This document shows, one piece after another, positions 48,514-57,771 of a stretch of DNA of 64,000 nt. This stretch comes from Mastigamoeba balamuthi. Taxonomy: Eukaryota; Evosea; Mastigamoebida; Mastigamoebidae. The translations under genes and the position numbers were made by a program. Where the stretch lies: NCBI GenBank assembly GCA_902651635.1, contig CACRSC010000010.1:1522086-1586085 (forward strand). The letters run 5' to 3'. Numbering within the stretch: position 1 is the stretch's first letter; each line of letters begins with the position of its first letter. A model generated the notes under the pieces. It made no database searches and had not been told where the DNA came from. It worked only from the letters and a program-made list of their open reading frames with translations.

Positions 48514-50328
48514 ATGATCAAGATCGGGGTGTCTCAGTTCCCGAGGCCCGTGCTGCAGATCGCCGCCACGCCTAGGCGCTCGTCGAGCGCGACGTCCCCA
48601 TCTGGCGAGTCGCCGCACTCGGACCGCAGCAAGTCACCAGACGTGTTCTGGGACACGAGGTCCCCGCCGCCAGACAAGGTCGGGGAGCCGCAGCGAGCGT
48701 TGCAGAAGAGGTACCCGCTCCCCATCTCCCTCTGCGGCCCGGAGCTCACAGGGTGTTGTGGCCTTCCCGCAGGAACTCGACGGTGCTACTGACCGAGTTC
48801 CCGCTGAGGGTGTCGGTGCCGGCGCTGACCTTTGGGGGCTCGGAGCGCCGTCTGCCTGTCGATGAGCCCGTCTCAGAGGACTTCGACATCATCAACCCCA
48901 CAAAGGAGAAGGTCTTACATCCCCCGCAACGGCCCCCTCTTGCCTCATCGCACACGCGACTGACCCTGCAACGCGCAGTACCGTTTCTCGTTCACGGCAG
49001 TGACGTGCGAGAAGTACAAGGTCGAGTTCCAGCCATACAGCGGGGTGATCAAGGCTTCGTACGCGGTCGCGGTCAAGGCGACCATCACAGTGTTCTGTAC
49101 CACCGTGGTGGACTCGTCGGTGGCGATACACTGCGACTCGTTCTCCAAGCCGTCGGACTCGCCGCGGTTCTTCTTCCGGGCGATGGTACCGCTGCGCTTC
49201 GAGACGCGCCTGAGCACCAAGCTCGACTACGACGAGATTAAGCACGACAAGACGCCAATCGGGCAGGGCGGGTACGGCACCGTCTACCGGGCCGAGTGGC
49301 GCGGCCAGGAGGTGGCGCTCAAGGTGCTCAAGACGCAGGAGCAGACGGTGGCCCAGCTGCGCGACTTCAACCGCGAGTGCACGATGCTGACGGACCTGCG
49401 CAGCCCGCTCATCGTCAACTTTGTCGGCTACTGCGCGATACCGGGAAAGCTGGCGCTCGTCACCGAGTTCCTGCCGCTGGGCAGCCTGGGCAGGTACATC
49501 TACAAGGGCGACTTGTCGTTCCAGTTCAAGGTCAGGGCGCTGGTTGACTGTGCTCGGGGCATGGCGTTCCTGCACTCGAGCGGCATCATGCACAGAGACC
49601 TCAAGCCCGACAACCTGCTCGTCTGCTCGCTCGACCCGTCCACGGGCATCGTCTGCAAGCTCACCGACTTTGGGACGACGAGATACGTCGAGGACTCGGA
49701 CAAGGCCGTGACCACGGGCGTCGGAAGTGAGAGACCCTCGCCTGCCTCGCTGCTGACGCGCCAACTGACTCGCGTGTTCTTTCCCGCCTGCAGCGCCGCT
49801 GTACATGGCGCCCGAGGTTCTCCGGGGGGAGAAGTACACGCGCTCAGCAGACGTGTACTCGTACGCAATACTCATGTGGGAGCTGTTCAGCGCGCAGCAG
49901 CCCTACGAGGGCCCCGAGTTTGGCCAGAGCTGGCGTACGACTGACTGCAGAGCTCGCGAGACGTTGCTCACCCTGGGTCTGGGCGGGCTGATCAGGCGTT
50001 GCACAGTTCGTCGTCGATGGGAAGAGACTCCCCGTGGACAAAATCGGGGACGAGCGCATCGTGACGCTGGTAACGTCGTGCTGGCACGCCGACCCCAGAT
50101 GTAGACCGAGTACGAGACATCCCCGACTGACACCGAGTCTCTTACGCGTCCCCCACAGCGTTCCAGAACCTGACGACGCCACTCGAGGGCATACTCATGG
50201 CCACTGCGGGAGTGTCTGTGCAGTCGCTGCCACCGCCGCCGCTGCTGCCTGGGCTGGACTCGCCGTCACAAAAGAAGAGGAGGAGAGAGCGAGACCGCGA
50301 CAAAACCGCGAAGGAGAGCGAGAACTGA
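48514..50328 (+). CDS. TKL-type protein kinase with N-terminal beta-sandwich (possibly fused to the hydrogenase)
   Basis: Exons are 48514-48710, 48773-48911, 48979-49726, 49794-49934, 49996-50109 and 50159-50328. A Ser/Pro-rich segment is followed by a beta-rich domain resembling MSP/VAP-type folds (DIINPTKEK, VEFQPYSGVIKASYAVAV). The kinase domain has the Gly loop IGQGGYGTV, Lys in VALKVL, HRDLKPDNLL, DFG in LTDFGTTR, MAPEVL and the final CWHADPRCRPS, all typical of active TKL-group Ser/Thr or dual-specificity kinases of amoebae. A basic Arg-rich tail ends at the TGA at 50326-50328. The only in-frame ATG before the first splice is 48514, only 33 bp after the putative hydrogenase stop. The codons before it are also open and fit the missing FAD-domain strand, so a single hydrogenase-kinase gene is possible. 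Confidence 0.8.
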
Positions 50329-50487
50329 TCACACACCACACGTTTACTTTTGTTTTTGCATTGTTACACAGCAATTGGAGCACAGAGTCTTCGGGAGAGG
50401 CATCAAGAAGGGAACGAAGATCTCTGATGGCAGTTCGAAATAGATTGGCTTTCGGCATTCAAACTTTGAACTGTAAAAGATGTGTAG

Positions 50488-50561
50488 GGTTCGATAGATT
50501 AGTTGGTTATATCATACGCCTCACACGCGTAGGGTCCTGGGTTCGAACCCCAGTCGAACCA
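50488..50561 (+). tRNA. tRNA-Val (CAC)
   Basis: The acceptor stem GGTTCGA pairs with TCGAACC, with discriminator A. The anticodon stem TACGC/GCGTA encloses loop CTCACAC, giving anticodon CAC. The T arm is CTGGG-TTCGAAC-CCCAG. CCA is not encoded and there is no intron. Confidence 0.9.
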
Positions 50562-50604
50562 TTTTAAATCTTGAATATCTTTCTGATTGCTGACCCGCTG
50601 TGAG

Positions 50605-51468
50605 ATGTATGCCGACGGGTGGGCCGTCCCGACCTCGCCTCTGTGCAGCGCCGTGCGCGAGGCGTTCGAGAGTGGCCGCCGCTCCGCCGTCGATCCCGTC
50701 GCAACGCGCACCGCTCTCTTCACCGGCGCGTGGCACGACGACGTGGGCCGCCCCACACAACACACAGCGCCCTTTCCGACCTGTCCCGACAGACCGGCAA
50801 GTGGAGGGAGGACGCCATCGACGGCAGGCCCGTGAAGACGCTCTCGTGGGTGTGCTGGTTCGAGTGCCACTGCGCCGTGCCCGACGTGCCGCCCGGCGTG
50901 TACGTGGGCGTCTGGAGCCTCCACCTGCGCCGCCTCTCGGGCTTCGAGGGCCGCCTCGTCGACGCCTCGGTCTGCACGGGCGACGCCACGCTCAGGGCCG
51001 GGTGGGACATCGCTGCCTTCGCCCGGGCCGCGGACGGCTGGTGCGTCGCTGCGTTCCCCACGCCGATACGCGTGTCCTCCCGGGTACGACAGCGCTCTCG
51101 TCCTCACCGTGCTGCTGAGCTGGTTCGCTGACGAGCGTCTGTCTGCAGTGCAGCGTGCAGGTGCGTCTCGACCACTACGACGGTGCGTGCCTAGCGATGC
51201 GTCCCGCGCCGCTGGCGCTTCAGTTGGGGCACTGGCTCACAGCGCCACACTGTGTGCAGCCCAGAGGGGAGACCCGCTCAAGAGCGGGTTCTCGGCCGAG
51301 TCGTTCGTGCTGGTGCCGGTGTCGTGGAGTACGAGGACGCACGCCCTGTTTCCCAAGTCGTTCCGCGAGCAAGTGTGGACCCTGCTGCTGGTCAACAGAA
51401 GGCTTGGCCTTCTTCCGCCCGACGCTCTCCACGTGTGCATTTCGTTCCTTGCGGCCAGCTCCCTCTGA
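50605..51468 (+). CDS. small protein, phloem-protein-2-like fold suspected
   Basis: Four exons, 50605-50742, 50793-51083, 51149-51182 and 51260-51468, join in frame to about 223 residues. The block TLSWVCWFECHCAVPDVPPG followed by VYVGVWSLHLRRLSGFEG resembles the PP2-type carbohydrate-binding core (W.E..g...L.pgt.Y...W). The C-terminal part, FREQVWTLLLVNRRLGLLPP followed by DALHVCISFLA, looks like an F-box- or SOCS-like helical end often found at the tail of amoebal proteins. Neither assignment is secure. The protein has no signal peptide and no membrane segment. The second donor could be at GTGTCC (51072) rather than GTACGA (51084), which would drop four residues. It sits between two tRNA genes on the same strand. 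Confidence 0.55.
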
Positions 51469-51508
51469 GTTCCCACACCAGCATCGCAGATTTCAGATCC
51501 TGGAAATG

Positions 51509-51581
51509 GGGGTTTAGCTCACTTGGTAGAGCACTCCCTTGGCATGGGAGAGGCACGGGGATCGAAGCCCCGAACCTCCAA
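51509..51581 (+). tRNA. tRNA-Ala (GGC)
   Basis: The acceptor stem GGGGGTT pairs with AACCTCC, giving the G3-U70 wobble pair that identifies alanine tRNAs. The D arm is GCTC...GAGC. The anticodon stem CTCCC/GGGAG has loop TTGGCAT, hence GGC. The T arm is CGGGG-ATCGAAG-CCCCG with a T54-to-A change in its loop. Anticodon GGC is uncommon in eukaryotic nuclear genomes, where AGC is usual. Confidence 0.85.
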
Positions 51582-51654
51582 TCTTTTCTTTCTTATTCCA
51601 ATTGTGCCTCCCGTTAAAACAGGATTCTTAACGCAGGGGAAAAACAAGAATCGT

Positions 51655-51725
51655 TGCACTGGCCGGGACTCGAACCCGGATCGCCCGCGTGGCAGGCGAG
51701 CATTCTACCCTTAGACCACCAGTGC
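51655..51725 (-). tRNA. tRNA-Gly (GCC)
   Basis: On the minus strand the sequence begins GCACTGGTGGTCTAAGGG, carries the anticodon loop CTGCCAC (anticodon GCC) and ends GGCCAGTGCA. The T arm has the canonical GGGTTCGAGTCCC. The overall sequence matches the universal eukaryotic tRNA-Gly(GCC) pattern. Confidence 0.93.
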
Positions 51726-51968
51726 TTCACACAATTGATCTTGTTCCCAAACTAAAGTCGCCACCGCTTGTCGATGTTGAAGGCCGATTATCGTTCTCCA
51801 TCAACCTATGCTTATTCTGAAGCCTAGTCATGCTTTGGGATTGAATCTGCATTCAACAAGTCTCCGCGATCTATGCCGATTTCATTTCGGACTAATATCT
51901 TCGCCGTCTTCGTCTTGTTAACCGTCCTATTTTGGTTTCCGCCGGGCAGCACGCTCCTTCTCTTGTAA

Positions 51969-54900
51969 ATGGCGGCGCTGGTCAACGACCACGCTCTCAT
52001 GCTCGAGGTCCTCGAGTGGTCCAACAGCCGTCTCGCGGCCGCGGGCTCCCAGCGCATCGCAGCGTTCCCCGACTTCCAGAGCGGCCCATACCTTTGCCAC
52101 CTCATCCAAGCCATCACCAGCACCCCCATTGTGCGCTGCCGCCCCTCTCTTTCGTGTCCCCGCCTTGTCTGCCTGCTGGGCGCGTTCGACCGGGGGTGAC
52201 CGCGGAAATGAATTTTGTTATTTGCGGGGCGTTGGGTTGGTTTGCTATTTTGAATTCAATCCCTGAGTGTTATTCTCGCCCCCCCGCGCCGCAGGACGGG
52301 TTCAAGGAGCGGCCGACGACGTTCTTCGACAAGAAGGCCAACGTCAGCCTGGCGATCGGCGTGGCAGAGAAGGCGGCCAACGCCAAGATCGTGGGACTGA
52401 TCCCTTCGGGTGTGTGTCTTTTTTCTTCTCTCTGCCCTGCAAATGGCACGGCGCAAAAGCCCTGCGTTGAGTCACCCCCGCACACCCTCACCCCCTTCCC
52501 GCTCCCCGCCTCCTCCCGCAGACATTGCCACGGGGAGAGAGAACACGATCTGCGAGCTGATCTCGGTCCTGATGTGCCTGTTCGATCCGAACCACCCTCT
52601 GGTCTCCCGTCTCTGTGCGCGCAGCCCTCAGACCAATCCTCTCTGCGCACAACAATTCCAAATCAATCCGATATGACGTCAAGCCGCGCTAATCTCGCAC
52701 TGCCTCTGCCTGTGCACCGCGCTCAGCGCGCAAGACGACCACCGTGAGGGTGCAGCGCCAGGACGTGATCCAGAGGCAGACGTACGTGCGGGCCAAGACC
52801 GCGACGATCAACGCGGGCAGCAGGTGCCTGCCGTTCCGCAAGCCAAGCGTCGCGGACATCTTCACGCCGGCGACGACGATCGCCTTCGCCGACCCCTCTG
52901 CGCAGCAGCCGCCGTCGACCTCTGTCGCCTCCACGGGCTCACCCGTCGTAATCACCGATCGACTGCCGGGAGTGGCTAAAACTTTGGGCCAGTGGCCCCC
53001 GGAGAAGAGGCCCGCGGGCGCGCAGTCCGCCGCCAGGACGCCCGCCGCGCAGCCGCACATGCCGTCGTCCGTCCAGCCGCGGTACAGCCCGCGGTCGTCG
53101 CCCGAGACGTCCCCGCGCGAGCCCGTGCAGTCGGCGTCGACGGCGGACGAGGACCCGCGGGCCTCCAAGGGGGCGGCCGCGCGCAAGTTCTGGGAATCGC
53201 TGCAGCAGTCAACCACGCAGCCCGCGCTGCCCATGACGTCCCCGCGGGCGCCGCTCTCGGCGCGGCTGTCGGGGGACCCGCCGAGGACGCGCGCTGCGAC
53301 GGTGCCGGGCACGCACGCCGTGAGCGCCGCGACGAGCCCGCGCAGAGTGCAGGCGAGCCTGAGCCCCGGGGCGGTGAGCCCCAAGAGGATCGATCTGGAG
53401 CCCTCGGCGAGACCGCTGGCCGCGACCGAAGCACAGCAGCCCGAGCCAGAGCAGCCGCGGGCAAAGACCCCCGAGACGGCCAGCGAGTCGCAGGTCGAGG
53501 CGCCGAAAGCCAAGACCCCGGAGGTCGCCACCGAGCCCGAGCGCCACGAGCAGCCGGAGTCCCAGGAGCCGGAGAGCGCCAGGCCCAAGACCCCGGAGCA
53601 GCCCGTCGCGGTTGAGACCCAGAAGCCCCCCACGCCTCGCGCCCAGGCGGAGGCAGAGGCGGTGGCAGAGCCTGTTGCGGAGGCTCCCAAGGAGCCCGAG
53701 CCCGCGCCGACAGCGGACGTCGCGGAGCCTGCACAGCAGAAGCAGCCCGACGCTCCTGCTCCTGTGGTCGTGCCGGCACTGGACCTCCCCGCGCAGCAGG
53801 AAGATGCGCAGCAGAGGCCGGAGATCAAGGAGCCCTCTGTGGCTCAAGATGCCGAGAGCTCCGAGAAGCGCAAGCAGAGGCACAGGAGGGGCTCCGAGCC
53901 CAAGGCGGCGGCCGAAGACGACAAGGAGCGCAGCAAGAAGGACAAGGACAAGGACAAGGACAAGAGCGACCGCGAGGAGCGCAGGCACAAGAAGTCGTCG
54001 GGGCACCGCTCCAAGGACCTCTCGCCCTCGCCCGCCAAGGAGGAGTCTGTGTCGCCCACGGTGCCGGCGCTCGGTGTCACGCAGCCGAGCCCCAGGCCCG
54101 AGGAGGCGCAGGCCAAGTCGGAGGATCAGCCCGTTCGGCCGGCGGCGAGCCCCCGGAAGGTCGAGGAGGGCGAGTCGAAGCCCTCTGGGGTGCTGGACCC
54201 CGTGCAGGTGACGGGCCACAGGAGGAGGCCATCTCGCGAGTTCAACAAGACGGAGATCAAGCGGCACCTGAGCCCCGACCACCTCAGCAACGCCGACGTC
54301 GCGCGCGAGGTCAGCTTGCACGCGGTCAAGAAGCCGTCGCCCGAGTTCAGCCCCAACCCCGGCAGCAGCGAGGCCTCGCCAGCGATCCCCGGCATGGCCA
54401 TCGACGACGACTCGCAGCAGCAGCAGGCGCTGGAGCCCTCGCAGCTGTCGTCCGAGGCGCAGATACCGCAGCCCGTGCAGCTCGACAGGACCCCGAGCCC
54501 TGCGGTCGAGCAGCCGCAGCCGCAGAAGGAAGAGTCCGACCCCTGGAGCTCGCTGCTGCAGAACGACACGGCCAAGGTGGCCCCGGAAGAGCAGGCGGCG
54601 GCGCACAAGGGCGAGGACCTCTGGGGCTCCATGGCCAGTGCCGGCTCCTGGGGCTCGCAGCAGCAGCAGCAGGCGCCGCAGGGGTCCAACGAGGACGAAG
54701 ACGAGGGCGCGGACGAGGAGGGCCTGCAGGTGCCGGAGGCGGAGCCCCCGCGCCGCAACCGCATCCGCACGGAGCTCAACGCGCGTGCGCTGGCGGCGTA
54801 CCCGCCCGAGCTGGAGCCCGACATCGACTGCGTCGTGGACCTCGATATCAGCTCCAACGTGCTGACGCAGGTCCCACCCGCGTTCACGCGCGCGTGCAGC

Positions 54901-57160
54901 CTCGAGATCCTGAGCATAGCGTGCAACCGCATCCGCGAGATTCCCGACGGGTCTCTGCCGCGCACACTGCGCGTCTTGCGCATCTCGTGCAACGACCTGA
55001 CGGTGCTGCCAGCGCACATCCTCGAGCTGCCGCAGCTCGAGGAGCTCTTCGCGTGCGCGTGCGAGATCAAGGAGGTCGAGGCGCCGCGGCCCGGCCACGT
55101 GGCGCCGCTGCGGAGGCTGTCGCTCGAGCGGAACAAGCTCAAGACGCTGCCCGAGGCCATCGGGCTGTTTGGCCCGACGCTGCTCGAGCTCGTGCTCTCG
55201 GAGAACAGCCTCCAGCAGCTCCCCGCGTCGTTTGCGCAGCTCGAGTGCCTCGAAGAGCTCAACCTCTCTTCCAACTGCCTCACAAAGCGTACGTTACCCT
55301 GCCGCCAACAAGCAGCTTCTCGGGGCTGCTTGCTCATTGCACTCGCGGCCAGATTACAACTCCCCTTCCCGAGACTCGCAGCCCCTGCGGGGAGGGGCAA
55401 CTGCCTCCTATTGCCGCGGAGTCTATTTCTGGAAGACCCGTCTCACGATTGACGCCTGCGTGCAGTGCCCGAGGGCATCGCGAGGATGAGGAACCTGCAC
55501 AAGCTGAACTTCTCTCAGAACAACGTCGCTGAGGCGCCCAAGGACTGGGCTGAGGACGGCGCGTTCTGCGCGATGCAGGAGCTGCAGGCGCGCGCCAACT
55601 ACTTGCGCAGCGTGCCGCGCGGGCTCTTCCACTACTGCGGCGAGATGCTCGAGCTGCTGGACCTCTCGGACAACGAGCTCACCGAGCTGCCCGACCTCAC
55701 CTGCGCCGTAGCGCTCGCGGCGCTCTTCGTGGGCGGCAACAAGCTCGAGGAGCCTCCGCAGCTGGCCAACGTCGACGTGCTGCTCTGCCTGGACCTCAGC
55801 CGCAACAAGCTGCGCAGGCTGCCCGACATGCGCGACGCCCCGCAGCTGCGCATGCTGCACCTCGGATACAACCCCATCACCGACAAGGACGACGTGCCGC
55901 CGCCGCCGCAGAGTGTCAACGAGCTGCACATGAGCGGCCTCGGCCTGCGCGCGCTGCCCGACTGCCTCTCGGGGCCCCTCGACCAGGTCGAGTCCCTGGC
56001 CCTCGCAGACAACGAGCTCGACGACATCCCGGGCATGTGGCGCTGCTCCATGGCCCTTCGCAGCGCTGACTTCACCCGCAATGCTCTCAAGGGTCCGTCC
56101 CCTCCTTCCTCTTCTCTCTTCTGTTCTCCCGCTTGCGAAAACGCACTGACGTCTTCTACTGCTGCGCAGCCCCGCCGCGCCTTTGCGCTCGCGGAGCGGA
56201 CGTGCTGCTCGAGGGGAACGCGTTCAGCATGGAGGGGAGGGCGCCGGAGCTCGTGGCGGGGGCGGAGAGCCTGACGACGGGAGTGCGCGTGGGGTGGGCC
56301 GACATGCTGGGCCGCCGCGACACCATGGAGGATGCGGTCGCCGTGCACTCGAACGTGCTGGGCGATGGGCGCTCAGACCTCGTGGGCCTCTACGACGGTC
56401 ACGGCGGCCGCGTCGTCGCCGAGCTCTTTGCGCGCGAGTACCCCAAGCAGCTCAAGAGCGCCTGCAAGCGCTACCGCAGCGACGGCGGCTCGTGGCAGAA
56501 GCGCGCGATGGCCAGCGCGATGCGCCGCTCCAACAAGGAGATCAAGGCTGAGGCGCTGCGGCTCGAGGAGATGCAGGGCGCCACGGCCCTGGCCGCGCTC
56601 TTCCTGCGCGCCGCCGACAGCGACAAGCGCACGCTCTGCGTCGCCAACGCCGGCGACACGCGCGCGGTGCTCTGCCGCGGCGGCAAGTCCCGGCGGATCA
56701 GCAAGGACCACAAGCCCCTCGATCGCACCGAGTTTGCCCGCATCGTCGGTACGGCCGCCGTCTCTGCGCCGTCCACGACAAACGCGATGAACCGCATCAC
56801 ATAACTCAGTAAACGAACATCCCTCCCGCAGAGGCCGGAGGTTACGTGACGGAGCGCGGGCAGATACAGGGGATGCTGAGCGTGGCGAGGGCCGTGGGTG
56901 ACTACGAACTGAGACCGTTCGTGACAGAGGAGCCGCACTTTGAGCTCGTCGAGCTGCGCGACCGCTCAGAGGACGAGTTCGTCATCCTGGCGTGCGACGG
57001 CGTGTGGGACGTGATGTCGGACGAGTGCGCGGTGCGCGTCGTGCGCACGGCGCTCGCCGAGTCCAAGGGGGACGCGTTCAAGTCGGCTGCGATGCTGCGC
57101 GACTGGGCGTTCCTGAGCGGCAGCGGAGACAACATCAGCGTCGTCGTCATTGTCCTATAG
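51969..57160 (+). CDS. CH domain - LRR - PP2C protein phosphatase
   Basis: Introns are 52131-52294, 52410-52521, 52615-52726, 55289-55464, 56093-56169 and 56749-56831. Exons 1-3 form a calponin-homology domain: LMLEVLEWSNSRL, DFQSGPYLCHLIQAITSTPI, then IATGRENTICELISVLMCLF. About 650 residues of disordered, Pro/Glu/Ala/Lys-rich sequence follow (52750-54750), including a KDKDKDK run near 53940. Leucine-rich repeats of the LPxxLxxLxxLxxLxLSxN type run from about 54830 to 56090. The phosphatase domain (56270-57155) keeps the PP2C metal and core motifs: RRDTMEDAV, LYDGHGGRV, GATALAALF, VANAGDTRAVLC, MLSVARAVGDYE, ILACDGVWDVMSD and GSGDNISVVV. It should dephosphorylate Ser/Thr with Mn or Mg. LRR-PP2C pairing is known from PHLPP (with a PH domain) and fungal adenylate cyclase; here a CH domain suggests actin or membrane-cortex targeting. 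The ATG at 51969 starts directly at the CH fold. Confidence 0.85.
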
Positions 57161-57771
57161 CTCGGCTCCTTAAGCCTCGCGGGGCGGGGCTGCAGGACCG
57201 AGTCCTCATCCACCTCGCGACGAACGACCGACCGACCAACCGTACAATACCCGCAAGTGCCACTCACCAGCCACGCACGCATGCACAACACACGGTGACT
57301 CCCCATCTCCTACACACAACGCAGCAGCAGCAGCAACACACTCACAGGTTCACAGCAGTCCAATCCAGGCCGTACTTTTGGTGTAGCACATTCATTTGCA
57401 CCGGCACAAATAGGTTGGGTGCCCGCGGGGTCTTCCGCTTTTTTTCCCGTGCCGCGGGGGGCGAGGGCGGGAGGCGAACTGGAACAGTTTCAGAGCGGGG
57501 ACGGCGCAGTACGACACAACCGGCACAGCAACACTCGCCCCTGACCACCGCAGTGGTGTAACGTGTCGGATTTGGTGAACCCGCAGAATGCGCGGCACAT
57601 AGCATTCTGACAGCATCTCGCGTGATCTCGGAAATCCCTCAACTGCAGAAATATCCGATTCCGCAGTGGGGAAACATGCAGCAAAACACGTGAAAAACTG
57701 ATAGGATCCCCCAAAGCGCCCTGTGCCACCCAACGCCCCCCTTTTCGCTCTGTTCTCGGGGGGTGGCGCCA
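57161..57771. other. intergenic region 3' of the phosphatase
   Basis: This 611-bp spacer has a CAG/CAA-rich simple tract (57320-57345) and a few short frames without family resemblance. The right part should carry the promoter of the Cys-rich gene starting at 57772. No tRNA or other RNA gene was seen. Confidence 0.4.

Noticed and set aside
48711-48792. Protein end at the TGA near 48790 (a tail ending GTRRCY) for the kinase N-terminus
   Set aside because: Splicing 48711-48772 gives a clean in-frame join to the conserved beta-sandwich, and the read-through tail has no support.
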